In this document: piece after piece, positions 1 to 8,249 of the stretch
Layout: each line of letters begins with the position of its first letter
Position numbering within the stretch: position 1 is the first letter of the stretch
NCBI RefSeq assembly: GCF_002104455.1
Contig: NZ_NBOC01000004.1
Coordinates: forward strand, 186,001 to 250,000
DNA: 64,000 bases
Origin: Colwellia chukchiensis
GTDB lineage: Bacteria > Pseudomonadota > Gammaproteobacteria > Enterobacterales > Alteromonadaceae
Direction of reading: 5' to 3'
The notes under the pieces: model-generated
The model's input: the letters and a program-made list of their open reading frames with translations, nothing else
Database searches by the model: none
Told to the model about the DNA's origin: nothing
Program-made: the position numbers and the translations under genes

Positions 1-32
1 TGAATCTTAGCTGAACAAATGTTAAGAAATTT

Positions 33-1415
33 TTACTGTGGAAGTGTAATGGTAAATTGTGCGCCGTTAAGTTGTTTGGCGCTGGAGATTGCAATGCTGC
101 CTTGGTAGCTTTCAACTAAATCTCTCACAATGGCTAAGCCAATGCCATGACCTTGTTGATAGGTATCTGCTCGCGTACCGCGTTGCATAATCGCTGCGCT
201 TTTGGCTGGGTCAATACCAATACCATCGTCTTGTACAGTAATCAGCAGCTGTTTGTCTTGTTGATAAATATCTAATTGCAGCTGTTTTTTGGCAGCTTTG
301 CAGGCGTTATCTAAAATATTGCCCAATATTTCTAAAAAGTCGGCCTCGTCACCTTTAAAGTTCAAATTTGCTGCTATGTTAACCTTAAAATTTAACGCTT
401 TATCTTGATATATTTTTTCTAAGCTATTGAGGAGTTTACTGACAAGTGGAGCGATCGCCACGCCCAGATACCAAGACGATTGTCCGGCACTTTGTGCTTT
501 ACGCAATTGATGCTCAATGATGGCATTAATGGTGGAGAGTTGTTGCTGGGTTAAGGGCGATAAGTTAGCTTGAGTTTGTAATACGGCTAATGGTGTTTTT
601 AAACTGTGGGCAAGATCAGATAAGGCATTACGATAACGTTGTCGTTGTTTTTGCTCAGCACTTAACAGAAGGTTAAGCTGCTCTGTCAGCTGGTTTAGTT
701 CTAAGGGGTAGCTCTGTTTTAAACGGTCAGCCTTGCCTTGCTCCACGTTGCTAAGTTCGTCACCTAGCGTTTTTAAGGGTTTAAGTGTCCAGAGTGACCA
801 AAGGTATTGGATAAACAATAATACCAGCATTAAGCTTGCTAAGCCGAGTATCAGCTGCTGATGAAAGGCGCGCATTACCTCGGTTAAATCATCTTGCTGC
901 TTGATAATATGCAAGGTCATGGTAAAAGGTTGGCTTTCACTACCATAGCTGACGCTTAAGCTGTAAATGAAATGTAATTGAGCGTCTTGCTCTGCTTGAT
1001 AAAATGCACTTCTTCCTAACTTAGGATATTGCAAAGCTTGCTCAGACCAGGGTGTTAATACCGATTGAGAGCGCCATAAGGTGTTAATGTTTTTTAAGCT
1101 ATTATTCAAATTGGCTTGGCTGTTACTGTCATGATGGCTAGTTAGCAACGCATATAAACCAGATTGACTGACATTAAACTGGGTTTCTAATAATTGCTCA
1201 GGCATTATTAGCGAATCATCTTCAACTTCAATAATAGCTAAAATAGCGTACGAATAAGCCGATAACTCATTTTTAATACTTGCTATCATATGTTTTTCAA
1301 AGGCATTAGAAATAATAATCCCCACAATAGGTAGCAGAATAAAAATCATCAATAAAGCACTAAATAGGACTCTATTTTTTAATGAATTTAGCGAGTTTTT
1401 CAGCGAGTGGAGCAA
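33..1415 (-). CDS. PhoQ-like two-component sensor histidine kinase
   Basis: Membrane sensor kinase of 460 aa. The sequence shows TM1 at about residues 15-38, a periplasmic sensor region of about 145 residues, TM2 at about 188-212, a HAMP-like linker, an H-box DLAHSLKTPLA with phospho-acceptor His270, an N-box ILGNILDNA (about 363-371), a G1 box DDGIGID and a G2 box GHGIGLAIV. All catalytic boxes are intact. The start is TTG: no ATG lies between it and the stop of the upstream regulator, and an AAGG sits about 9 bases before it. It is the last gene of a three-gene minus-strand operon (PepSY protein, response regulator, kinase), 16 bp behind the regulator. The HSLKTPLA H-box and the partner suggest the PhoQ branch; the signal (Mg2+, antimicrobial peptides, envelope stress) is inference. 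Confidence 0.88.
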   Translation of the reverse strand: MLHSLKNSLNSLKNRVLFSALLMIFILLPIVGIIISNAFEKHMIASIKNELSAYSYAILAIIEVEDDSLIMPEQLLETQFNVSQSGLYALLTSHHDSNSQANLNNSLKNINTLWRSQSVLTPWSEQALQYPKLGRSAFYQAEQDAQLHFIYSLSVSYGSESQPFTMTLHIIKQQDDLTEVMRAFHQQLILGLASLMLVLLFIQYLWSLWTLKPLKTLGDELSNVEQGKADRLKQSYPLELNQLTEQLNLLLSAEQKQRQRYRNALSDLAHSLKTPLAVLQTQANLSPLTQQQLSTINAIIEHQLRKAQSAGQSSWYLGVAIAPLVSKLLNSLEKIYQDKALNFKVNIAANLNFKGDEADFLEILGNILDNACKAAKKQLQLDIYQQDKQLLITVQDDGIGIDPAKSAAIMQRGTRADTYQQGHGIGLAIVRDLVESYQGSIAISSAKQLNGAQFTITLPQ

Positions 1416-1431
1416 TGGTAATGACCTTGTG

Positions 1432-2118
1432 TTAGAGCTGTTGCTTGGTGAAGTCTTTTAACAAGTAGCCCTGACCGCGCAAAGTTTCGATAAATTGGTA
1501 TTGGTTATCGGGATCGAGCTTTTTTCTTAAACGTCGAATGAATACTTCAATCACATTGGAGTCTAAATCAAAGTCTTGATCATAAATATGCTCGGTTAAC
1601 TCTGACTTCGACTTTACTTTCCCCACATGGTGCATTAAGTACTCAAATAATTTGTATTCATAGCTACTTAAGGAAACAACTTGTTGTGCCACAGTAACCT
1701 GCATGCTCGCGGTATTGATGGCAAATGGGCCATTTTCTATTAGTGGGCTAGCTTGACCGACACTACGGCGAATTAGGGCATTAAGGCGCGCAATTAACTC
1801 TTCAATATGAAAAGGCTTAGTCAGGTAGTCATCGGCACCAGCATCGAGTCCAGACACCTTGTCTTGCCAACTTCCTCTAGCAGTAAGTATTAAAATAGGG
1901 TAGCTGAAACCTTGCTCTCTTAAGGTTTTTACCACCTGTACTCCATCGATTTTAGGCAGGCCTAAATCAATAATGGCGGCATCGTATGGAAATTCTTGTC
2001 CTTGAAATAAGCCCACTTCACCATCGCTTGCAACATCAACGCTGTAGTTTGCTGTCATTAAGTGTGCTTTTACTTGCTGTTGTAAGTTTTCATCATCTTC
2101 AATCAGTAATATGCGCAT
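1432..2118 (-). CDS. OmpR/PhoP-family response regulator
   Basis: DNA-binding response regulator of 228 aa. The receiver domain spans about residues 1-115, with acidic pocket EDD (7-9), phospho-acceptor Asp51 in IIDLGLP, Thr79 and Lys101 (LTKPF). The C-terminal winged helix (about 128-222) carries the OmpR-type recognition segment SNVIEVFIRRLRKKL. It starts at ATG, 3 bp after the PepSY stop, and is followed after 16 bp by its cognate kinase, so the pair is co-transcribed. Closest in character to PhoP/QseB-type regulators. Direct-repeat boxes 0.5 kb upstream (2659-2675 and 2753-2769) have the TGTTCA-N5-TGTTCA layout expected for this family and suggest autoregulation. The exact regulon is unknown. 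Confidence 0.92.
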   Translation of the reverse strand: MRILLIEDDENLQQQVKAHLMTANYSVDVASDGEVGLFQGQEFPYDAAIIDLGLPKIDGVQVVKTLREQGFSYPILILTARGSWQDKVSGLDAGADDYLTKPFHIEELIARLNALIRRSVGQASPLIENGPFAINTASMQVTVAQQVVSLSSYEYKLFEYLMHHVGKVKSKSELTEHIYDQDFDLDSNVIEVFIRRLRKKLDPDNQYQFIETLRGQGYLLKDFTKQQL

Positions 2119-2121
2119 GGG

Positions 2122-2433
2122 TTAGTATCCTGATACGCGGCCAGACTTCGCGTCAACGATGACGGAAATAACATGACCATTTTTCTTCAGTAGTTTGACT
2201 CGATAACTTGGGTTTTGCTTACTGCCGCTGTGATTAACTTTTAAAATTTTACCGCCAAATTTACGCTTGACAAGGCGCGCGGCTTGTTGGGCATTTAATG
2301 TTTGGCTGTTACTTGCTTGGCGGTTGGCAACCTCGACAATTATTTGCTGATTAGGCGTAACCTTGAGTGCGGCAACCGCAGGAGTTGCTATTAATGTCAC
2401 GAGCACGCTTAAAAAAAATAATTGTTTCTTCAT
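2122..2433 (-). CDS. PepSY-domain periplasmic protein
   Basis: Small secreted protein of 103 aa with a Sec signal peptide (MKKQLFFLSVLVTLIA..., predicted cut near AVAA) and a PepSY domain filling the mature part (AARLVKRKFGGKILKV ... VISVIVDAKSGRV). PepSY domains are often encoded beside PhoPQ-like systems and are thought to modulate periplasmic enzymes or the sensor; its role here is inference. I place the start at ATG 2433, which has an AGGTG ribosome site 4 bases upstream (plus-strand cacct 2438-2442). The in-frame GTG three codons earlier would put the start inside that site. First gene of the operon with the regulator and kinase. Confidence 0.82.
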   Translation of the reverse strand: MKKQLFFLSVLVTLIATPAVAALKVTPNQQIIVEVANRQASNSQTLNAQQAARLVKRKFGGKILKVNHSGSKQNPSYRVKLLKKNGHVISVIVDAKSGRVSGY

Positions 2434-2635
2434 ATATGGCACCTAGTCAAACCAGCAATGGCAAACAGTGTAAAAGAATGGCGAATGTAAGCCAAGTAAG
2501 CTTTGTCTGCTATTAAGTTTAATTTTGATATTTTTATCAATGCTTTTGCAATTTAATAACCCGTAGTGCGTTAACCATGGCACTGATGTTGTTTTTAACG
2601 TTAATGAGCTCGTTAACAGCCATCACGGGTAATGC

Positions 2636-2675
2636 TTTATAGCTTACGCTGCCTAAACTGAATCTAATCTGAACA
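2636..2675 (-). promoter_or_regulatory. Candidate PhoP-box promoter of the PepSY-regulator-kinase operon
   Basis: On the minus strand, 2675 to 2659 reads TGTTCA-GATTA-GATTCA: two hexamers with a 5-base spacer, i.e. 11-bp periodicity as in (T/G)GTTTA-N5-(T/G)GTTTA PhoP boxes. The second hexamer is at the -35 position of a -10 TATAAA at 2641-2636 (17-bp spacing). Transcription would start near 2630, leaving a leader of about 195 nt before the PepSY gene. The rest of the 2434-2818 gap holds only the divergent box described next; I see no gene in it. Confidence 0.55.
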
Positions 2676-2752
2676 ACGTGGTGCAAGGTTATTGGCGATG
2701 CTGCTATTGCTACTATCCTACCTTTATTCGGCAGAAAAAATTATCATTGCGA

Positions 2753-2790
2753 TGTTCAGTTTCGGTTCAGTATCTCGATCGTTAAATAAT
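2753..2790 (+). promoter_or_regulatory. Candidate PhoP-box promoter of the anchored surface protein
   Basis: TGTTCA (2753-2758), N5, GGTTCA (2764-2769) forms a direct repeat with 11-bp periodicity on the plus strand, the mirror arrangement of the box at 2659-2675. A -10-like AATAAT lies at 2785-2790, 15 bp after the second hexamer, so the box would overlap -35 as in response-regulator-activated promoters. Predicted leader is about 20 nt before the ATG at 2819. Confidence 0.55.
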
Positions 2791-2818
2791 AGCCATAGAG
2801 GATTACGAGGCTATTGAT

Positions 2819-3634
2819 ATGTTTAAATATAAAAAAATGAAAACGGTTATCGTTAATTTGAGCGCTGCATTTTGCTTATTGAGCTCGGCTAGTTATGCAA
2901 ATGCGACAACACAACACAGCCGCTCAATTGCGATGATAAAAAGTCAATCACCGAAGCAAGGCGTCGAACAGCTGTTATTGCAGACGCCGTCATCGAAGAC
3001 GCGTGCACTGGCTTTTAAGGGCATGAAACGCCAACAGGTTATTGATGCACGCCTATTGCAACCTGAACTTGTAACCAAGTCATCACAGCCTAGCGCCGCA
3101 AGCTTAAATTATTATTCTGACTTTGCAATCTACTCAGCCTTTAGTGAGTTGCTTTTTGATCAGGACGACGATGGTTTTTATCAACGTTTTAGTGTGACTT
3201 TTGATGCCGATATATTATCGGCCTACCCAAACCAACAAGCCTTGGTCTTTGCCGATTTATATTTAAGTCAAAATGGTGGCCCTTGGTTGTTGTATTTCAC
3301 CACCGACAGCTTTGCTATCACAGGGCAAGACAGCACTGATGCATTTGAAGTGGTCACTCAGCTTGATACAGGCTATAACACCGACCATTATGACGTTTTA
3401 ATCGACTTGTATCAGGTCGGTGTTAGTGAGCCAGTAGCAACTTACAGTGCAAATGATACTAATGCGCTTTACGCTTTGCCATTGGAAAGCCGAGATTATG
3501 ATCCAGAGTATGTGGTTATTGAATATGTTGAGCATTATCAAACGCACAGCGGTGGTATTGGTTTGCTCATGCTGGCCGCCTTGGTACTACTAGCGTTGCG
3601 CCGCGCCATTGTGTCACTAACAGTAGTTAATTAA
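2819..3634 (+). CDS. Choice-of-anchor-H-like protein with GlyGly-CTERM-type tail
   Basis: Exported protein of 271 aa. A signal peptide covers about residues 1-29 (ends near SYANA). The middle (about 100-215) is an acidic, aromatic beta-rich domain (YYSDFAIYSA, FDQDDDGFYQRF, GYNTDHYDVLIDLYQ) resembling what I recall of the choice-of-anchor-H family of Shewanella/Alteromonas relatives. The C-terminus has Ser-Gly-Gly (244-246), a hydrophobic stretch and Arg-Arg (261-262), the tripartite signal cleaved by rhombosortase. Start ATG 2819 with GAGGATTACGAGG upstream; ATG at codon 7 is an alternative. It faces a PhoPQ-like operon and has its own PhoP-box-like promoter, so it is probably a target of that system. 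Function unknown; cell-surface location is inferred. Confidence 0.72.
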   Translation: MFKYKKMKTVIVNLSAAFCLLSSASYANATTQHSRSIAMIKSQSPKQGVEQLLLQTPSSKTRALAFKGMKRQQVIDARLLQPELVTKSSQPSAASLNYYSDFAIYSAFSELLFDQDDDGFYQRFSVTFDADILSAYPNQQALVFADLYLSQNGGPWLLYFTTDSFAITGQDSTDAFEVVTQLDTGYNTDHYDVLIDLYQVGVSEPVATYSANDTNALYALPLESRDYDPEYVVIEYVEHYQTHSGGIGLLMLAALVLLALRRAIVSLTVVN

Positions 3635-3715
3635 TTTTTATTTATAATCAATGTTTTATGTTGTCGCTGGTGACAATGAGAAATAGCAGCAACGCTTGCA
3701 ATAAATGAATAAAAT

Positions 3716-3745
3716 TTGACCTGATTTCAAGTATCCTGATATGGT
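3716..3745 (+). promoter_or_regulatory. Putative sigma70 promoter of the GNAT gene
   Basis: TTGACC (3716-3721) and TATGGT (3740-3745) are separated by 18 bp, about 50 bp before the ATG at 3794; GAGGA at 3781-3785 serves as ribosome site. Confidence 0.45.
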
Positions 3746-3793
3746 GAATGAATAAAAATAATAAAAAATTGATTTATTCATGAGGATTTCTAA

Positions 3794-4444
3794 ATGTCAC
3801 CAGCTGTCATTGACAAAACCAAAGCCGATATTAAAGCCGCCTACCTAACGGCGGAAGATCTAAAGTTAGCGGCCTCGTTATTATATCAAGCTTATCATGA
3901 TGACCCCGTTTTCTTGGAGATATTCGCTGCTGAGAAAGTTGATTATGAACAACGCTTGCGCGCGTCAATACGTGAAGAGTTAAATGTATTTTGGCAGGCA
4001 AAACAACCCATGATAGGGCTCTACCTTGGCGAAACTATGGTTGGTGTTGCCTGTTTAAATAACCCTGAAGAGGGCGTTTCATCAGAGCGCTTTTGGCATT
4101 GGCGTTTAAAAATGTTATTGGGGGCAGGTTATTTTAGTACCAAGCAAATGATAGAAAAAGAAAAAGTGGTGCTAGGGGCTGTGCCGTTACAAAAATTCCA
4201 CATGTTATCGTTTATTGCCATACATCCACTGCACCAACACCATGGCTTTGGGCATTATTTGATGGCTGCGGTTAATACAATATTAACCGAGCATAAGGAT
4301 AGTGAAGGCGTGGCTGTTTACGCAACCAGCAAAAAGTATAAAGCGTTTTTTAAAGACGTAAACTACCAGTTCATTCGAGAGGTTGAAGTAGGCAATGTTT
4401 CTGGCTCGTTAATGGTTTATTACCGCGACTCACCAGTAAATTAA
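3794..4444 (+). CDS. GNAT-family N-acetyltransferase
   Basis: Acyl-CoA-dependent N-acetyltransferase of 216 aa. The acetyl-CoA-binding motif A is visible as LSFIAIHPLHQHHGFGHYLM (about residues 136-155), giving the H-H-G-F-G pyrophosphate loop, and the C-terminal beta-strand region (FKDVNYQFIREVEV) is typical of motif B. The N-terminal half is longer than in minimal GNATs and contains an Asp/Glu-rich helix. Substrate cannot be told from the sequence. Monocistronic by context: 159 bp after the anchored protein, with its own promoter-like site, and followed by 276 bp without a gene. Confidence 0.8.
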   Translation: MSPAVIDKTKADIKAAYLTAEDLKLAASLLYQAYHDDPVFLEIFAAEKVDYEQRLRASIREELNVFWQAKQPMIGLYLGETMVGVACLNNPEEGVSSERFWHWRLKMLLGAGYFSTKQMIEKEKVVLGAVPLQKFHMLSFIAIHPLHQHHGFGHYLMAAVNTILTEHKDSEGVAVYATSKKYKAFFKDVNYQFIREVEVGNVSGSLMVYYRDSPVN

Positions 4445-4720
4445 GTACTTACCGGTGGTTTTGTCATGGATTTCAAGCTTAAATACTTGAGTGACATTAA
4501 GGTACATTTTGGCAAGCAGCCCCAATATTGCGTTAACATGTTGATAAAGTTTTAGTTTTAAGAGGCTTAGTGATATTTTAAATGTTTTAAAAGCAATGAC
4601 TTTTCAGTGTTTAAAATTTAACGTTAAATGTCAGTGAGACAAATTAATGTCTAGAGCAACAGCTAAATTGGAGCTTGATAACTGGCACAATGCAAGTAAC
4701 CTAGGATTGGCATAATTCAC

Positions 4721-6031
4721 TTATTTTCTATCGCTAGAACGTTTCGCCATAGTTTTATCAAAGAACTTAAAATAGGTGTCTTTATCTTTTTTAGCCGCAT
4801 ACATTGCAATGTCTGCAAATTTTATAATTTCATGACTACTTTCTGAGTCGTCAGGGGAAATAGCCACTCCTATGCTCAGGGCAATTTTTATTTCTTGTCC
4901 CTGGATCCTAACAGGTAGTTTTGTCATCTTTAATATATTGGCGACTATTTTTTCTACTTCTGCCACTGTTTTACTGTTTTTTATCAGCACAACAAATTCA
5001 TCTCCTCCGACACGAAATATGCTATCATCGGAGCGTACAGCGCCTTTAAGACGAGTGGCCACTTCTCTTAATATTGTATCCACTACATCATGTCCTAAAG
5101 TGTCATTTAGAATTTTAAAGTCATTCAAGTCTATAAATAAAACAGCTAATTTATTATTAGTTACTAAGGAGTCTTGGATGGCAATTTCAATTTCATTACT
5201 CATTTTTGTTCGATTTTTCAAGCCAGTTAACTGGTCGTGATGGGCCTTAAAGTCTAATATTTGGGTTCTTTTATGTATTTGTTCACTCATGTTAAAAAAT
5301 CTAGACATCAAATAGCCCATTTCATCATTTGCTATAAGGTCTGAAATATCTAAGCGTTCTCCGGCTTCAGTTTTGTGAGTGCTGTCTAACAGTAATTTTA
5401 ATGGGGTAAACAAATTTTTACTTAAAAATAGGAAAGTTAAAATAGCCAAGAATGTAAACACAATCACCTGAACTATTATCAAAGTATCGATCTTTGCTCG
5501 ACTCGCTTTGAAGTCTCCATTTCTTTTTTCTAACAAAAGCATTTCATGATTGTTGAACTTAGTCAGGAGGTTTCTAAGTTTGTCCATATACTGCTTACCT
5601 TTGTTTTCTTTTACGATAGCGATAGCAGCATTGTTGTCTCCTTTATATTGCAGCAGTTCAATTGTTTGGTTTAATTCAGCAAACTTTACGTCTATCATTT
5701 CACTGATTGACGTTAATCGTTTTTGCTGCTCCGGATTGTCTATGGTGAGCTGTTTTAACTTTTGAATATGCGTTTCAGTGTCAGTGAGCCCAGCATAGTA
5801 AGGTTGTAAATAAGAAGCATCACTGGTCAATAAAAAACCTCTCTGGCCTGTTTCTGTATCTTTGAGGCTATTTAATAAACGCTCGCTATGATAAATAACC
5901 TCATGAGTGTGACTAACCCAGTCCAGTTTGTTTTTTTCATAAACTTTCAACTGAAAAGTAAACAGTGAGTTGCCAATGGCAGTTATAAACAAAAAAGAAA
6001 TCAACAATAATAGCTTTAAACGTATACCCAT
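4721..6031 (-). CDS. CHASE3-HAMP-GGDEF diguanylate cyclase
   Basis: Membrane-bound enzyme predicted to make cyclic di-GMP from two GTP. Domains in order: TM1 (5-25), extracytoplasmic CHASE3-type helical sensor (about 35-175, with the DTETGQRGFLLT signature at 58-69), TM2 (184-204), HAMP (about 205-255), GGDEF domain (about 260-430). The active site is an intact GGDEF (342-346), and the product-inhibition I-site RSDD (333-336) sits five residues before it. No EAL domain follows. 436 aa. It lies just upstream of the csrB-like RNA, on the opposite strand and facing away from it; Csr systems commonly control c-di-GMP enzymes, but a link here is inference. Confidence 0.92.
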   Translation of the reverse strand: MGIRLKLLLLISFLFITAIGNSLFTFQLKVYEKNKLDWVSHTHEVIYHSERLLNSLKDTETGQRGFLLTSDASYLQPYYAGLTDTETHIQKLKQLTIDNPEQQKRLTSISEMIDVKFAELNQTIELLQYKGDNNAAIAIVKENKGKQYMDKLRNLLTKFNNHEMLLLEKRNGDFKASRAKIDTLIIVQVIVFTFLAILTFLFLSKNLFTPLKLLLDSTHKTEAGERLDISDLIANDEMGYLMSRFFNMSEQIHKRTQILDFKAHHDQLTGLKNRTKMSNEIEIAIQDSLVTNNKLAVLFIDLNDFKILNDTLGHDVVDTILREVATRLKGAVRSDDSIFRVGGDEFVVLIKNSKTVAEVEKIVANILKMTKLPVRIQGQEIKIALSIGVAISPDDSESSHEIIKFADIAMYAAKKDKDTYFKFFDKTMAKRSSDRK

Positions 6032-6240
6032 TTGAATATTTCCGTTGTAATGGTTGGTTTACTATTTTCAACAAAGTGCTGGTACAAACCCCACTCACTC
6101 ACTTGGCATAGCGTTTATAATTACGCATTAAGCACAGTTAAATACTAAGTTTTACTTTATCAGCAGGTGACGTGTTTCTCAATATTTATCAGTATCTACA
6201 CACAACCCATATTCCCAAGTGACCGAATAAGCCAAGTCAC

Positions 6241-6258
6241 TGTAAGACATGTCTCACA
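6241..6258 (+). promoter_or_regulatory. GacA/UvrY-type upstream activating box
   Basis: TGTAAG-ACATGT-CTCACA matches the GacA/UvrY consensus TGTAAG-N6-CTTACA with one mismatch. It lies about 170-185 bp upstream of the predicted start of the csrB-like RNA, the distance at which such distal boxes stand before csrB/rsm RNA genes in other gammaproteobacteria. A second TGTAAG half-site follows at about 6263-6268. Confidence 0.75.
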
Positions 6259-6394
6259 GTGCTGTAAGATAAGAAGCAAGTGATTACTGAAGATAGCCAG
6301 TACTTAATGTTTAACTTGTTGATTTTTATTGGTAATTTTGTTTTTGGTAGGTTTAGTTCACTTTTGAGGAATAATAAAGTCTTTAGTCACTGCT

Positions 6395-6421
6395 TTGAAA
6401 ATGTTCCTGTTGAGCTATGAT
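6395..6421 (+). promoter_or_regulatory. Putative promoter of the csrB-like RNA
   Basis: TTGAAA (6395-6400) and TATGAT (6416-6421) are each one base from consensus, spaced 15 bp. Transcription would begin near 6428, just before the first GGA motif. The spacing is short, consistent with a promoter needing an activator bound at 6241-6258. Confidence 0.5.
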
Positions 6422-6427
6422 TACAAC

Positions 6428-6762
6428 TGTCAGGAAGACAAAGGGATTGCGAATAGGGATTATTCATTATAGCGGTAAGGAATTACCGGCAAGGATGCTA
6501 AAGGACGCTTAGTTTAGCAAAGAGATAGGATATCTTATAAGGATAGCAAGGAAGCATTGTCAAGGAACGCTAGTCAGGAAGATGAGGACAGACAATTGAT
6601 GTAGCCGGCGTGGCTATTGTGAAGGATAACGAGGACAGCAAATGATTTGCTAGGAAAGGCTAAGGACAGCTCTTTATGGATGAAGCGGGATCATTATTTT
6701 GTTATGCAGGATGCATATAAGCTAGTTAGAGAAATGCGATTCAACTGAATCGCATTTTTTTT
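6428..6762 (+). ncRNA. csrB: CsrB-family sRNA (CsrA/RsmA-sequestering)
   Basis: No open frame lies here, but I count about 19 GGA motifs in 335 nt, mostly AGGA or AAGGA. Several sit exactly in hairpin loops: CGGTAA-GGAA-TTACCG (6473-6488), AGATA-GGA-TATCT (6523-6535) and TATGCA-GGA-TGCATA (6703-6717). Such GGA-loop arrays bind dimers of the translational repressor CsrA and titrate it from its mRNAs. The RNA ends in an intrinsic terminator and has a GacA/UvrY-type box at the conserved distance upstream. Length is close to E. coli CsrB (about 370 nt). The exact 5' end is inferred. Expected to act with a BarA/UvrY-type system and CsrA encoded elsewhere. Confidence 0.9.
6732..6762 (+). terminator. 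Intrinsic terminator of the csrB-like RNA
   Basis: AAATGCGATTCA (6732-6743) pairs with TGAATCGCATTT (6746-6757), followed by an uninterrupted T run (6755-6762). This fixes the 3' end of the RNA. Confidence 0.92.
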
Positions 6763-7026
6763 ATCTCAATAAAGCAAAATGCTAATCGACTAGCTAGCCA
6801 AGCATACCATTGAAATACGCTGCGTTATAACTAGCGGCAACAGTCTACTTCACCTTAAATCAGTGTTACTCAAGCTAGGCAAATCCAAAACTTTTCAATC
6901 TCTTAGCAGCCGAACAAGCAAGCTTTGAAGGCAAATCGCTTAAGTCAGTGCCATTAAAGGTCAGCGTTTAACACAGAGTCGTCAAGCTCTGCTTAGCACA
7001 ATTTTATTTGCTTTCATGGCTGTTTA

Positions 7027-8127
7027 TTAATAGTCGATTAAGTTGGCATAAAAATTTGATTTGCCCAGCGTTGCTTGGCTGCCTTTTAATGAAAAGTCAA
7101 AGCCACATAATGAAAATTTATTTTTAAAGGCAATATTTTTAACTAATGCTTTAGTATCTAAGGGCGAAAAATAAGCGTAATAGCCGCTTTCTTTCACGGA
7201 TACACGCATGCTTCTAATTTTCTTCGCATTATTAAAGGCGATGTGCTCACAACTTCTATCACCTTGAGCACTTGCCAGCGACCAGAGTTCTGGCTTATCA
7301 GTTACATTGGCTTGCCAGTGGATCACGAGTGCGTTATTGCCATCAAACATTAAAGTAAAGTTATCGGGCAATGTTAAACGATGTTGATACGGGGTAATGT
7401 CAGGTTGAGGCGCAATGTCTTCTGTTGCTAGCGCATTGGGTAGTTCATTGGCGTCAGTGGTGGGCTTAAAATATAAAGCCAGTGCTAGTATTGTGATAAA
7501 TACTAGGCTAAAGCTGACTAGCAATATACGGAAATTCTTGGGGGTTAATAGCGTCAACCTTATGGTCTCTGCTATATCTTTTTGCCTTGCTTGATTGGCT
7601 TGGCGCTCAGGCTGAACTGTCGTTTGTGCTTGTTCCGTAATAACTTGCGCTGCTTGCTGCGAAGTTGCGCCATGTAACGTTGGCTCAATACGTTGGCGGC
7701 TTCGAACCTTGTCTTTTTTTGCTACTTGAAACTCGCTTAAATCAACGGGGCCGGCGTAACCAAGTATAAAGTGGCTTTTACTGCGACTTGGGTAAGTCAT
7801 AAGTAGCATCACCATAAGCAATGGCAGAATGAACAAACCATAACTAATGGCATGTTTGAGAAAAATCGCTATTATTGCGACCAAAACAAAGCCAGCCGTT
7901 GGCACTAAGGTCCACTTTTTCTCAAGTTTGGCATCATTAAGCCGGCGTCGAGTCGATGCTAAGGTGATAACTGACAAGAACAACAGAAAAATAATGGCGC
8001 TGCTAGTAAAGCTTTTTAAGCTTTCATTAAAAATAATAAACGCTAAAAAACAGCTAAGGGTAATCAAGACAAATCGTCGGCGATTATCTAAACCTTGCCA
8101 ACAAAAAAGTGACTTAATAAATTGCAC
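7027..8127 (-). CDS. DUF805-type membrane protein with extra C-terminal domain
   Basis: Inner-membrane protein of unknown function. The N-terminal 130 residues look like DUF805: FCWQGLDNRRRFV followed by hydrophobic segments and the internal RRRLNDAKLEKKW motif (family RRLHD-like). After a polar linker rich in Gln/Ala, a further TM segment (about residues 198-222) leads to an extracytoplasmic domain of about 140 residues with two Cys, which ordinary DUF805 proteins (about 120-150 aa) lack. I chose the GTG at 8127 because AGGAGG lies 4 bases upstream; the longer TTG frame (to 8166) would run across that site. It stands alone, 0.26 kb downstream of the sRNA and convergent with it. Confidence 0.65.
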   Translation of the reverse strand: MQFIKSLFCWQGLDNRRRFVLITLSCFLAFIIFNESLKSFTSSAIIFLLFLSVITLASTRRRLNDAKLEKKWTLVPTAGFVLVAIIAIFLKHAISYGLFILPLLMVMLLMTYPSRSKSHFILGYAGPVDLSEFQVAKKDKVRSRQRIEPTLHGATSQQAAQVITEQAQTTVQPERQANQARQKDIAETIRLTLLTPKNFRILLVSFSLVFITILALALYFKPTTDANELPNALATEDIAPQPDITPYQHRLTLPDNFTLMFDGNNALVIHWQANVTDKPELWSLASAQGDRSCEHIAFNNAKKIRSMRVSVKESGYYAYFSPLDTKALVKNIAFKNKFSLCGFDFSLKGSQATLGKSNFYANLIDY

Positions 8128-8249
8128 AAAACCTCCTGGAAATAAGTTTTTCCGGTGTAAAAACAAACTCGAAATTTATGGGTAAATTTGCTTAGAGCGC
8201 GCAAAGAGTAACTAATTTCACCGCTAAAGTCAGTGAATAGCTGTAAATA

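Noticed and set aside
6428-6762. Degenerate coding sequence in the 1-kb gap
   Set aside because: All frames are broken by stops, while the GGA-loop hairpins, terminator and upstream box fit an RNA gene.
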